Shown piece after piece: positions 12,801-27,800 of a stretch of DNA of 60,000 nucleotides (the first letter of the stretch is position 1; every line of letters begins with the position of its first letter). The DNA comes from Hydractinia symbiolongicarpus (taxonomy: Eukaryota > Cnidaria > Hydrozoa > Anthoathecata > Hydractiniidae). The position numbers and the translations under genes are program-made. Under the pieces are notes generated by a model, which worked only from the letters and a program-made list of their open reading frames with translations, was not told where the DNA came from and did no database searches. Location of the stretch: positions 20,721,001 through 20,781,000 of the forward strand of contig NC_079885.1 of assembly GCF_029227915.1 (NCBI RefSeq). Direction: 5' to 3'.

Positions 12801-15800
12801 ATTTAATAAAAGCAATGTTTTATCTATCTCTCCCAAGAAATATTACCCTTGGCCAGTGTATCGACCTCTTTTTATTTCTCAGTTTATGTTGTATTAGCCA
12901 TATAGCTTTGTTATATTATTCCTAGGTGTTGAATGATTCACTGAAAGATATCTCCTCAAATTCTAACACACATCTTCAACTGCAAGATGCCAACAGCAAG
13001 GTTAATAGTATTGTTTTGAAACTCTTAGAGAATAAGAAATTTTTTAAAGAACCCTTGAAGTTTAACAAAAGTTATTTGTTGAGAAATAAAAAAGATTTTT
13101 GATTGAAATCATAATGCTCAAATAAATTTATTTAGATCGATGAACTACACGAATTTGTGTGTGAACTGAAGCTTACCAAAGAAACAGATAGTAACAGAAT
13201 CATAGAACTGACCCATGAGGTTTGTCTCGTACTGAATATTAGAAAATATATTTAATTAAATGTGTCAGTACTGAATCGCAGACTGCTGGGATTCCAATTG
13301 TCAGAAAACAGATCCTCCGTAATTTAGTTTTACAAAGTATACCAAAAATTATTAAGACTATCCTCTTATTCCACATGTTTCAGTATCTTACACACTTTTC
13401 TCGTAGGTTACAAACCTAAACAACATGATAGATTCATTGAATGAAGAATTGGACATTTCCACAAAAGAATGTGCTAAGCATTCGTCAACAGTAAGACAAC
13501 TATCTGACCAACTTCAAATGGAAAAGAAAAAAGTATGTCACACTTATTTTTTCTCTCAATATATATTCTAATGATCAAATCAATGTTTTAAAGCGTTATT
13601 TTTTTCTGTAGGTGTCTGGTCTTGAACTGAAACTTGATTCTAGGCTCAACGAAGCTGAGATTAGCCTGAAGAAAGATGTAATTTTTGATTTTATTTCTGT
13701 TTTTATAGACAAAAATGACATAGATTTTTTTACTGTGGTTTGACTTTTTTGATTGGAGTTAATGTGTTAAAATAAAATAATAAAAAATCCAAAACAAATA
13801 TTTACTTTAATATAGATTGAGAGAAAAGATCGAGAAATTAGGCTACTTCAAGGGAATCTTCAGCGTCTTGAAACTCAACGTGACGATGTTGAAGCTAAGG
13901 TAAATTGAAATACAATAACTTCTATATGCATCAACATGTTTATAAATGTTTTTTGACAAATTTTGCTTTTTTATTAAGGTAACACTCCGTGATAAGGCAA
14001 TAGAACGCTTGCAACATCAACAAAAGGAATACATGGATGAGGTATTTTTTTCTTCTTCATCCAGATGCACACTATTTTACATTACAGGGCTCCTACGCCT
14101 CCAAATCCAAACCAATTTTCATCATTTAAAACCATTCTAATTTTTCTGATTTTTTGTGAAAAATACTTAAAAATCTCAAATCAACTGTTATATTGTTTTT
14201 TGTTTTGTGGATGTAAGTTCTGCATCAGCTAATGTGAAAATAAACTTTAATCCAACCATTTTGTTTTTCTTGTTCTTGTGATTTTAAGTTTCACTTTCCC
14301 TAATTTGAACTCTCCTAAAATCTAAATATTTGTGTGTTTTTCCTGCAAATCGAGATAAACCTCATTAAAACAGCTAAAATCCTCTTATTAAAATAATCCA
14401 AAACCCTAAGAAGAGTCGTTAAATCCATAATTTATTATGACTTATTAATTTACTTTAACATAGGTTACACGAAGGGATAGCGCATTACATAGCCTTGAGT
14501 TGAAATTACTACAAGTTGAAGATGAGAAAAGAAGGGGAATCGATGAGGTAGGTAGTAATAAACAAAGCTAATTATGTTAGTGTAATTTTATAAAAATCCT
14601 CCAGTAAAGAACCAAGTCAGTGTCATGAAAAATACAGTTTATATGACACTGTAGGTGTTTTTCTCCTTTGTGAATTGCAGTGAATAATTTAATAGTTAGT
14701 ACATGACCTACAAAATTTAAAAGAAAATTAGCCAGCCACCTTCAGCAATTATCTTTATGGTCAGCAAATATTCTACTTTATTAAAGTTGAACCGTTTTCT
14801 GGCAAAATCTGTTTGTATCTGCCCTGGTGCAAAGCTCAGCCGAACATAGAAAATTTAAATATTGTACTAAAAAGAGAATTTAAAGACTAAATTGTCAAAA
14901 AAATTTGTCATCACTTGGGGCATATTTCACTGTATCACTAAAAGCATACTCTTTTTCTGGTTTCATCTTCTTGCCTTTGTTTTGAATGCGGTTTTTGTCA
15001 TACCTCATTTCTTTCAGACTGAACGCATCAGCAAGAACTACAGTTTAGCAAGCAAAGATCTAAAAACAGTTAAAGAACAACATAGCCAAGCTATGACTCA
15101 GGTGTGTGTTATGTTTCCTTGATGTTGTAATGTTAAGTAGTATGGCATTGTTGAATGTGTTTAGCAGTTCTGTCTGCCATTGTTTTATACTCATTTTTTA
15201 CAAACCTTTTCTTATTTTTTTACATAGCTAAACAATCATATTTCTATTGTAGTATTATCTAATAGTCTTTTTATATACCTATAAGGTGTGATAAAAATAA
15301 TTACTTATACACTTTTTAGCCAACTCGTGGAAGAGCATTATTAGTGCGGACAGTTTCTATAAGTAGTTTTGATTATTTTCATCCCAGCAACAAGAACTTC
15401 TGTCACCACTTTGCTGCCATCTCTAATGATGACAATAATAATTTCCAGCTGATGTTGTCACATTTTCACAATCGACAGAAGAATTTTGTTACTGTTGAGG
15501 ATAGTTTAATATAAATAATGTAAATTACGGTGGCACGATTCAATGTTAACAATATTAAAAAGAACATGACACCATCTTTTTATTTAATTCCACCTTAAAA
15601 AAATGCATAAGCAAAATGTTTCAACTGTTAGTTGCTGCAAACACAAGAGACTGTCCAAAAGTTTGTTATTAAATTTCTGAGTTCCGATGATGTAACCTTG
15701 TTTTACACGGTTCTTTTATAACATTCAGTAAACAAAGCAGTTTTGCTTTTGCAAGTAAATGCATGAAGATTGTTACAATACCATTGTTTAGGTTGGTAAA

Positions 15801-18800
15801 CTGGAAGCTAAAATAAAAGCATATGAAATCTCCAACGAGAGTGAAAGTAGTATTCTTACTGGAGAGGTATGTTTGCTTTTGTTTGTGTAAAATTTATTTT
15901 CTTTTATGCTTCAGAATAAGAAATAAATAGTCAGTTTTAAAACATTCGTAAAGTTTTTAATTTTCACAGTAACATTAAAAAGATGCGGTAACTCATTTTT
16001 TGATCCTCATTTTAATGTTTTTGTTAATTAAGGTTGCCAAACGAGAGGAGCTTATTCGTCAATTAAAACAGAAGAATTTAATGTTGGAAGAAAAGCAAAA
16101 AGATGCTGATGAGAGAGTATGTTTGCTTCTATATACTATATGTACAGGGGTGTATTACTATCTAGGTAAAAGTAAGCTTTATAGAAGTCTGTCCATCTGT
16201 CAGGAATTTTGACAATATGGCAAAATGTCAGGAAAAACTTTATATGAACTGTTAGGATTTTTAAACCTTCCACTAAGTCCCCGTAATGCATATGCTTTGT
16301 GGTATTTGTTTTATCCTTTGTTTTTCTTCATGCCTATTGCATTTTTTCTTCTTTCTTGAACAGTCAGCTACTTCATCAACTGTAACTATAGGAAAAAGTA
16401 GTTTTGTTATTTTTTGACCTAAAGCTAATTTTGAACTCACTGATTGGATATACTTATGCTGGCTGTTTTCTTAGTTCTTATTTCAATTCTGTTTGTTTAA
16501 AGGTTGAGAATAACATGAAGCTAATGGAAGAAAATGAGACTCAGCAGAAAGATTTGAAAGAAAAGGTTAGCATCCTTGTGTTCGCAATCTTTCTCATGAT
16601 TGAGGACAGGGACATGTCACAGGGATCTTAAATATGTTCTTTAGCATTAATTTAAAGTGACCAGATGATTTTATAAAAACGGCATTTTATTCTGAAAGAA
16701 TTATACATTGTTTATTTTTTGAATAAAACTGTTAGTATGAGAAACTCTAATGATTTGATTGGATTATGGCTCAGTTTGACACATGTTTGAGTTAGCCTTA
16801 ACTTAAAATTACAATACAATGGCTTCGCTAATTTTAAAATTGATGTATAGACACCAATCTGCCCTATTTACGTGATTGTGTAATGTTAAAATGATAATTT
16901 TAATCATTAAATGAGACGAAAAAGGTCTTCTTTGTAAGCATTGCACACAAACTTTTAATAAAACTAGCTATTAATGTTCATGGAAAAATCCACTTAAAAG
17001 AAACAAATTAAAAAAGAAAGAAATTTGGATGATGCCAGAAATGACTTCTCCATGTATAAAACAATTTTTTTCAGAAATTTGTTAACCTGTTGCCTCTATT
17101 GTGTAGAGTTTGAAGCTCTGAACAGGAAAATGTATTTAATCTTATGCTTTTGACAAAAAAATTTTAATGGTGGATTAACCAAGCTTTAGCCAATTAGTCT
17201 TATCTTTGCTCCAGGTGCCCCCTAGTTACCCAAGCAGAAGATGGGGTTAGTTAATTGACCTCAAACGTATAAGTGCACTTCAACGGCTTCACAAATTTTT
17301 AAGATAATACGCAATGATATTCCTTCTTTAAAAATGCAATTCGATAGCTTTACTAATCTTAAATATACTTTCCTTTGACGTCAATGTTGTTTTAACGTCA
17401 AAATTCATTACATTACAGAACAATTTTATAAATGATTTGTTAATAAAAATTGGGGAAAATAAAATCTACTTTGCAAAAGTCACATACAGACGCTAAGAAG
17501 AACCTAACATTATAGATTATTATTAAAGTGGCTCTATAAAAACGTAAACAAAATAAAAAATAGATTTTAAAACCAACACAAAATTGACTAAAACTTGGTC
17601 AATAAAATTGAAAATCTAGCTACCACAACCATTCATTGTTTATGTAAATTTCAAGAAGTAAATTTAGTGTGAGTGTAGAATACACCTGACTAAGTGTGAG
17701 CTTAATTTTGATTTTATTTCATTGTCACATTTTATCAAAATTAAAGTTTACGGTGTAGTACTAGTCGTCTCTCACAGTACAACTAGAATTAACATAATGT
17801 CAATTTTATTTATTTCTGCCTTTTTTATCTCAACATAATGTATGATAACTCTATGGTAATCTATGGTATTTATTCTAATAATTTAGCTCCATGGCAAAGA
17901 AAAAATGATAATAGATCTCGAAGCTGTGATAGCAGAACTAAGAAACAAGGATGAAGTACACAAAAACAAGGTGATATTTTTTTTGTAAATATATAGTCCA
18001 TAATATTTTTTGTTGTTGTAGCTGTGTGTTTTAAGTGTAGATTGAATTTTAGATTGAGGAATATGAAGATGAAGCAAGAGAAATAATATTAAAATTAAAT
18101 GCTGCAGAAAGAGCACAGGAACAAGAAGCTCATAAGGTATTTTCTTTGTCAATGGACTGGCCTGCCAGTTTTTTCGACATGTATGTGTAAATTAACTGTA
18201 AGTATATAGTCTTTCATGACCGTGTTTGCGAAAAAGAGACTAACATTTACATTTAACGATACGGTTGCCTCTACTACTTACAATTTAAGTTTAAACAGTG
18301 AAACTATCACCTGTGGCCATGCACCTGACAAAATATAGCAAGTTGCTTGCTTATTTATAGCTTCTGCTAACAGAAGAACAACTTCAAGAATTAGCTTTGG
18401 AAATGGAGAAGTTACACTCTGACCATCAAAAATTGCTCCAACAAATTTCATCAAAAGATTCGATGGTTGAACAATTGACCAATGACGTGCTGCATTATAA
18501 ACAAAAACTACAAGAAAAAGATAATCAAGTAATTCTTTTGTTTTATACTATGCTGTTTTGCATTTCTGCTAACCAAGGCTGCACCCTATGTTACTGGTAG
18601 TGGCTAGTCTGAGGCTTGTTTGTATTTTAAATTTGTAGTTGTTCATTTATTTCTATACCAAGGATGATTATATATAGGCAACAAAATTGTGTCGTTTGGG
18701 GGGGATGGGCAGTTGTTTATCCAAATTTTACAGGGAAAAATTAATGATTTTTGTTGCCTTCATTTCGTTCTTAGGGTAACAATAGAGCGAGATTACAAAT

Positions 18801-21800
18801 GGGGTAACAATAACCTTATTGATGTTGTCATGTAAATTGTCTGAATTACTATTGAGAACAAACATAGCAGCATGAAATTTTTGCACAAGTAAAATCAAAT
18901 TGAATTATTTTTTTATTCTTAGAAATGCTGTTACAAGTAAATCATAAAATTAGGTTTATAAAATGTTAGCACTAAGGTTATGAAAAATGATTTATGATAT
19001 TTAAAAGTTGGAGTAACAACAGGGTAACAAAACAATCGTTATCCTTAAATATTGTGGCCTCATATGTCAAAAGAATTGATAAATTTATTAATAATTTCAG
19101 TAATACAAGTAAATGTCACTTTAACTAGACTACCTAAACTTGTAACGTATCTTTTATTTGTTTGACACATGTACAACTCTTTGTTTTTCTCAGAATCAAA
19201 AGCAGCAAGAAGCTCTCAAGAATGTCGAACAAGAGGGTTTGCAACTTCGTAAAGAATTAGAAGAACTGCAGAGAGAGAATAGTGATGATGTAAGTCATGT
19301 GTCATGGAATGAAATTGAATTTGTAGCAACTGTTTTTGGGGCTGTGTTGATCAAAGCAGAACTTGCTGAAAAATCAGCAGTCATTTTCTCAGGGTATATA
19401 AGGCAAAATTAAACTGAGGTAATTTTTGAGTACCTGTGACCTTTCCAGGATTATTACAATACAATTATTATAATAGGTCGTTTGTGAGCAAAAGAACCCA
19501 AAAAGGTAAAAGCTTTTTGAGTTAGGGCTTGGCCACCTTCCTCTGTTGTGATAACATTGAATGAAAAGCACTCTTTCTTTTTGTGTCATATAACAGGGCT
19601 ATTTATCTTAGCTTTCAAGCAAAGATAGGAAAATTGCAATGTTAGAAGACCAAGTGGAAATTTCACACCAAAGATATGCTGACGTGAATGATGAAGTAAG
19701 CACATATTTTTGTTATCAAATAAAGTTTCTATGTTCTTGTTTTATGTTTTGAGGATAAACTTCACTATGAAAATACTTATAAAACACTGCTGTTTTAAGC
19801 AACCTTGAAATGGCTTCTCCTTGTAACGTTGTCACATGTTTACTCTCGGTCTTCAATAGTAGGTGGTGGACAATGGCTACTATTACTAGTAAGAGGGGAC
19901 TGTGATTTTTAATAATGGGGAAATGGGGGATTTAGAACATCTAAGTGGATAGGTGTTGAATACGAATGTTCTAACTAGGGGCGAGGGAGAAATATTGGAG
20001 ACTCAAAAGTACATTGTTTTAACAACCCGTTGTTATTTTCGCTTTTGTTTAATGAAATAGCTGACTGCGACTGAACTCCAGTGTGAATCCATCAATAAAA
20101 AGTATCGTGAAATTGCATCAAATGCAGAACATCTACAGATCCAAGTAAGATCACATGAATATTATTTTGTATTTGCTTCATTTTGAAGCGCCCTTGTAAA
20201 TGCCATGAAGTTAATTAAGCATATATATTGTAGCAAGTACCCTTATTTTATTAACAGCCTCCACCCACCTGCAAGTTCTTGCTTAATGGTGTCATTTTGT
20301 GGCATTTATATAGGTAGACAGTGAAACTTTCTTGCGAATGTTACTTTGAGACCCCATCCCTCAATCTGTACTCGTTTCTATATAAATATAAGTAGTAATA
20401 ACCTGTTAGTAAATATTTAAAATTTATAGCTTGTTTTTTTTATTATTATTATTATCATGAAGTTGTATGAAGCATAATGAAGCAATTAATCAAAATATAT
20501 TTATACACTACTAGCTTCAAGAATCGAAAGAAGAAATCCAAGAGCTGGAGATGAATTTAGCAGTTACATCTGAGAAGCATCAAACGTCTATCAAAGAGGT
20601 TGAGTAACTTGTGGTTTTTATTTTTTGCATTGTTCGGCTATGGTTTGAAAGAACTTCAGGGTTTTCTTATACACCTAAATAATGGAAACTTTGAAAAAGT
20701 AAGAAAAAATGCTGCTACGTAATCTATTAAAGATGTTATAGAAGTATTTTTCAAACAATTATTTTAAGTGCTAATAGACCCAAAAAGTGTCTGGAAAGTC
20801 AAAGAATGTCAGGGAAAATTTTTTTCTTTAGATAGTCAGGGCATGAACTTTTACTGCTAAATGTTTTTTTATAGTTTTAGCGTCTCGTTATTAATTAGTG
20901 GTAAATTAATATTCTGATGGGGATGAAGTGATAATTTGGTCACATTTAGCTACAACAAGGTTTAATTTCAGTGTCTGTGGACTCAAACTCGGGTTTCATG
21001 AAGCCAGGGAAAATAGTATCTTTTACGTTCAAGGAAAATAATATTTTTTTATACTAAACGCCCATGACAGTCAGGAAATTTTTATTTGAATAACTGGGTG
21101 TAATAACACAGATCATGGCACAGTATAATGACTTATTAGGAATTTCTTGTCATTGTTTTAGGTTTTTAGTTGTTGTTTTTTACTATAAATTTATTATTAA
21201 ACGCCAATAAAAAGCATTCAGTACCAAATTTTAAAACATTCAAAATAATTTCTCCTACTATGTCCTAGTTGCTTGATATTCTAGTTATGTAAAAAATATA
21301 TTCAGTTTGTAACACACTATCTAATCAAGTGGGACAGAGAAACATTGTTACTTTAACATGGAATGATAGAAGTATTTTGATTTTCAGTCATTTTTTTTAT
21401 TTATTTAGAACGCATTAAAAGACAAAAATATCCTTAACTTGCAGTCTGAACTGGATGCCACACAACAGGAGTTTGAGCATGCCGTTGAAGAACTTGCCCA
21501 AAAAAGTGAAGAGTTAGACAACTTGCATGAAAACATGCGACACTTAACCAAGAGGTGTCATCTTTTAGAATGTGAACGAGATGATTCAGCAAAAAAAGTA
21601 ATTGTAAAAACTCTTTTGATTTCTTTCTTACTAAATTAATAATGGTATTTACAACAATGCTTTTCATAGTGAAAAATCAGGCAAAATCTTATGTCACAGA
21701 TTTTTGTTTTGCATGGAAGAAATAAAATTAGGTATGCGTTGGTTCGATTCTGATTTAGACAGAGGAAAATGTTGACTTGATTAACCATATGCAAATGAAA

Positions 21801-24800
21801 AATGCTGAGTTGATGAAAGAGGTAAGTTAGTTTTTTTACAGATTACAAAGGGTTTTTAAAGTCTTCATTTAGGAAAATTTAATGATTAGTATGATATCTT
21901 TTATATTAATACGGAGTGTATGTGACGTGGATTTCGTAACTATTGTTGGTGTTGTACGTGATTCTATACATTATTTTTATCAGCGTTTCAATCTGTACGC
22001 ATTACAGGCAACAGATAAAGTACATTTCGCCAATTTATTTTTGTATGCACTGCTGACGTTAGCAAAATCTGCAAAACAACTTAATCTTCTGCCTGAGTGG
22101 ATTCTTCAACGGGCTAGTTACACAATAATAACATGCTTCTTCAAAATTTTTTAATTTTAATTTTACAAAACTATATCATAAGATATATAGAACTGCCAAA
22201 TGAGTACAGCCAAAATTTATTCTTTACTTGAGACATTAACTTGAATATTTCCTTTAATATTTTCAATATGGGTTGAAAACAAAAATACCATCATCTTCTC
22301 AAAAGAGGCTAAAAATTCTCATCAAAACTCCTTAAATCTCCGTAAATTTGACTCCATAAAAAGAATGGCAACCCTGAATAAATATTTTTAAAAAATAGTT
22401 GGAATCAATACAAATTTCTGTCTACAAGTTAATCAAGTTGGATCTAAACAGTAAAATATCAACTGCACTGCGTGTGCTACTTCCTGGGTCTGTGATAGTT
22501 AAAAACAAATTTAAAAGTCGGTGTTATTTGCACGTACAATAGTTTAACGGTCGGTTTCCATTTACCTCAGTAATTGTTGTACAACTGTTGTAGAGATAGA
22601 GGAAATCTGTACAACTTGTGTAACATCTCATGCGTTGCTTTTTTATACATGTGTTTCCAAATAAATTGTAACGTCGACTGTTGTAGAACTGTTGCTCAAT
22701 GCTTTTTATGTTGATAGACGCCGAACTTTAGGGGTATTTTATTGCCAAGACATTATTTCAAATAAAATATTCTCATTTTCTGGAAGTTTTTTTACAGGAA
22801 GCAAGACCTACGTCGATAGTTAATGCTGGAAATATTTTTAAATTTTGCTTGCGTGATAATTTTTAACCTACTGTGTTATTAAATGTATTTAATATATTAA
22901 AAAATTGATTTACTGTACAAAATACAAAATAATATATTAAAATTTTTGATATGTTTTTAATTAGATAAATCATCGACTTTATTAAGCATGATCTAAATTA
23001 AAATTTTGCAGATGTGTCAATAAATTGTTTACGTTGAATTTTGATTGCAAATGACTTGTACATGTAAACATAACTTAGAAATTGATTACGAACATGCACT
23101 GCTGTGTCAACTCAGTACCCGAAATAACATTGCAAGTTCTTGTTTTATTTATTACCATGGACCAAAAGCAATAACATGATTATGTGTAACGTTAATTACA
23201 GTTACATATATGAGTTTTTTTAGTATGCTACTGCAAGTCAAATATTTGCTTGTTCATGTATAAATATGATGTGGTAGCTTTCGATGTCAGTTCAAACCTG
23301 GCTTGTTGTTGGTTAAGAATTGATAAAGGTGAGTTATCTCTAACTGTTGCTGCCATGATGTCTTTAGCAGTTAAGTATTATATTGTGCTAAATCTTATTC
23401 ACCAGCTCCCTTTGAAAGTTGTGCTAAGAAAATGAAAAAAGTCTGTGTAAAAGTCTCAGTGTTGATAATTTTGACTTTGTTTTCAGAAAATGAAGTTTTA
23501 CGCTGTGTTGGTTTTGTGTTTGGTTGGTTCAACTGCATGCAGAGAAAATGATCCAAAAGAAAGAAAGAAGCGTATTATTGACGCTGCTCTAGCTCCCATC
23601 ATTGGAGGTGCAATAGTTGCTGGAGCATCACTCACAGGTACCACTGTGGCTGGATTAAAATCACCTTCATATACTGTTTCAGTGTCTGGTTCAATTGAAA
23701 ACTACAGCAAATGGTCCATCCATTTACGCCAATGTCAAATGGCTTCAGGCTACATGAATGTCCCAATGCGAACCATTATCCCTGGATATCGAGAGGGGTG
23801 GGCTAGCCACAAAACTGGAAATACTGCCACGGGAACCTATGTGCGATGTACTTTCCAAGCTAATAATGACCTGATTCATATAATGTACTCTGCTCCATAC
23901 TCGTTTGACTTCCATTCCAACTGGCTTGGTGTGGCCATATGTCCAAAGAACAACGGAGAGTGCAAAAGCATGACGGCAGATAAAATGTATTATCGGAAGT
24001 CTAGCTTTGTTAGCTTGAAGGAATATTACCGCAGCATCAGCCATTTACGACAGTGCAGAGGGGACTTCTGCTTCACTGGCATTATGGGAACAAGTCACAA
24101 ACCTGAAATTGACATCAGAATTTACCCTCGAAGCTACGACAACCTCTCATCAGCTGTGCAGGATTCATCCGCTAAAGACAGGTGGTCGAAAGGAGATTAT
24201 GATGGCTTCATCAATGGTATTAAAGATTAATCATGATATTTTGTAAGATAATGTTTTTCTACATGAAAATACATGTTCGGATTAATCAATTCAAGCTGTT
24301 TGTTGTTGTTTTTGTTGTTTTTAAATTTTTAAACGTAAATTATCTTAGGTTCCAGGTCATTCCAGCAAACTGAGAAGTCTGGAATATTTGAAGTAATTGT
24401 GCTATCAACCATTAGAATCTATTTTATAGGTTCTTTTGCAAGCACTAGTATGTTACAATGTTGTCATTATGAGATATTTGATAATTTTTTTCACCAGCAT
24501 AAATTTTGTTAGTTATTATAAAAAATATTAACCTCGATGACCTTAAAAAACAGAAAATCTTCTATTTTAAGGTAGTGTGGGAACACCCTGAGTACAGTGG
24601 TTAGCTTACATGCGAATACGGAGAAAGGAAGAAGTAGAATACCTGTTGGTGTATACATATTGTGCTGTATACATTATGTGGTGTGTACATCATGTGGTGT
24701 ATACATCATGTGCTCTATGCATCATGTGGTTTATACATCATGTGGTGTATACATCATGTGGTGTATACATTATGTGGTGTATACATCATGTGGTTTATAC

Positions 24801-27800
24801 ATCATGTGGTTTATACATCATGTGGTGTATGCATCATGTGGTGTATGCATCATGTGGTGTATACATCATGTGGTGTATGCATCATGTAGTGTATGCATCA
24901 TGTAGTAGCTGCATCGCTACTTTGTGCTAGGGACTAACTTTTTTATAATATGTTAGCTGATGCAAGAACAACACAGTGATACCCATTTGCAATACAAAAC
25001 CTCTATAATAAACAAAGCGATACAAAAATAGCACAGTCACTTAATTCCCGGGAAACTCCGAGGACTAAGTCTACAAACATGAACAAGATATAATGAAACA
25101 ACACAGCTAATTTTGAATTTAGCTGACACAAGATCACGTTGGTTGTTTCCATATGAGAATCGCGTATTCTGAAGTTGTAAAAGTTCACTTGTCAATGTTC
25201 ACAAGGGACTTAGTACTTCGGAATGTTATTTGGTTAAATCCATATTCTTGAAAAATGCTAATTGTTGCTGATATCACTGTGACTATTTTTCCCAAATTTC
25301 ACGACCTTGAATTATTTCGTTGTGAGGGGATGCAAAAGAATGCTACTAGCGAATTTCACACACTCTCCACCTGGCCCGAGTGTGCACAAATGTACCTTTT
25401 TGTCTTTGTTTGAGAAATGACGGAGAACTGTCTTTGTTTCTTATTTTGTCTATGAATCCCTTGTCCTTGTGTTCCTGTAAATATGCAATTTAAAAAAATT
25501 GCAAAAGAAAAAAAAAATAACTGCCTACTGAGCCTTTTAAACTGATCTTGTAACCTTGAATTTGTAGGAATATTTAGAAATGTCCACTTTGAAATATGAA
25601 TATTTCCAAAAAAAAAAATTTGCATCAATGCCTGGTAACAATTTTTTAATATTTTTTGTTTCTTTTGGTTTAAATAAGAACTTGACTTCGTCTATAGACT
25701 TCAAAACCATGAAATACAACGATAGTCACGAACAACCTAATGAAAATAGAAAAAAAGGTTTTTAAAGGTTAGCAACTTTTTAGAAATTTCTTGAATCTCC
25801 TGAATTACGTGAAGTTTCTTTTTAGTTCTTTATTTCCCTTGAAATTTAAAATGTCTGAATCAATTTCCCTACAGGATCAAATGTAACAATATGCCAAAAG
25901 GTTATATTAGTTTAGGATCTATAAATTTTATAAACCTCGTAATATAATATGTATTTGAACCTTCATGTTTTATTTAAAATCTGTAAGAACAATTAAAAAA
26001 TTGCCTAAAAATTTTCTTATATCTCGGATTTAACATACCATAATGTCTCGTAGCCACCCTTATACCACCTTGATTAAGTGCTCGTCTCCTTTTAATGTTT
26101 TTTTTCAACAAACGCATTCTCTAATACACGAAGCCCTGCGATTAATGCGTCCATTAAAATGGCGTTTATTCGCAACACACAATATTTGAATTTTACCATA
26201 ATACCCATTCCCAATAATTGAAAAATATAGGTTAATGCTGGACAAGCTTTTAATACAATTAGCAATGGCGATGTTGATAATGATATGTATTCCATTGACA
26301 AGATAGAATAAAAAGAAACTAGTCGTTTGTTGAACACCACCTCGTATAGATGCCCCTTAACATCCATCCCCGTGTAGTTGCTGTAGTTCCAAATCATGAG
26401 ATTAAAAAAACTGCTTAACACCAGTATCGGATAGGGGGCTTAAAAAAATGATTTTAATAATATTAACACCATCTTATTGCTTCTACGTGTTTCTGCAATG
26501 TTTGACTTGTGCAACATGTGCAAATATTTGGGTGTTTATATCAGTTTTTTGTGTTCAAATATCATGCTTGTTGAATTTAGTGATATTTGAACTGACGTTA
26601 AATCAATTTTAAAGTGTTTACAACCTAAACCTCCAGCAGATATAAAGAAAACCATAATGGCTGTGGTATCTCTAAAGTAATATCAAACTATCTTAAATAT
26701 GTGAACCTTTTATCTTTTCTACTCAGTGTGGGTGTAATGTTCACATAGGAGTCATGTCTTTTCATTTCTTTATAACTTGAAGTGTGTGTCTTCACATACC
26801 TGACAATTTTGTGTCGTTTTTTTTTGCAAGAATACCTTAATGCCATGTGTGTTAAGAACATACTTGGTTTAAAACTTCACCACAAACAAAAGTAAAGTGT
26901 TTTTAACTGATTCCATAACAATATGATTTTCTTGCGATTATATACAGTTTCAAATTTTAAGATGAGCTATGGTACGATAAGGTGATTTTTTTTTAATATT
27001 GAAGAAAACCACAGTGAACAAATATTCGCTGCTAAATTATTGAAAAGGATTAAGAAATAAAAATTGATGCTGGATTTAGAGCTTAAAAACTTGTGTAACA
27101 AGTGCTTCTGTTGTCAAGATATTTATTTTTAAATGTTTTCAGAATTAATTATGCTGCATAAATTATGATGTCATAGTAAATGAGTAAGGCCTATACTAAC
27201 TTGCAAAATTGCAAACTGATGTATAGGTGCCAATAGAATACAGAACATATCAAAATTTATTATTCTTTAAATATGAAAGATAATTTATGCAGCCTAAATA
27301 ACATATCAAAATTTATTATTCTTTAAATATGAAAGATAATTTATGCAGCCTAAATAACATATCAAAATTTATTATTCTTTAAATATGAAAGATAATTTAT
27401 GCAGCCTAAATAACATATCAAAATTTATTATTCTTTAAATATGAAAGATAATTTATGCAGCCTAAATAACATATCAAAATTTATTATTCTTTAAATATGA
27501 AAGATAATTTATGCAGCCTAAATAAGCATAAGTTTGAAAATATTTACATGTGAATCTTGAGGACGAAAAGAAGTAAAAAGTAGTTAAAATATCTCGCTCA
27601 ACAAATTCTTCAGCTCTATAATATAAATCCAATATTATTGTATACTTCAGGGTTACTTTAAATCCACATTGAAACAAATTATCAGAATTTGATTTTTGTG
27701 TGTGTGTGTGTGCTGCATCAATATTAACATGTTCTTTTTTAATTTTGCATTTCAGCTCAAACATCACAATGAAGAATTGGATAATTTAAATAGAGAAATA

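Noticed and set aside
24597-24930. Three overlapping Cys/Tyr/Val-rich open frames
   Set aside because: They come entirely from the 16-bp minisatellite and show no start context or homology.
26092-26421. 109-codon minus-strand frame with hydrophobic stretches
   Set aside because: No signal, domain or splice support; part resembles a dispersed intronic repeat.
27244-27523. Regular 56-bp repeats considered as a CRISPR-like array
   Set aside because: No spacers, and the host is a eukaryote; it is a tandem satellite.
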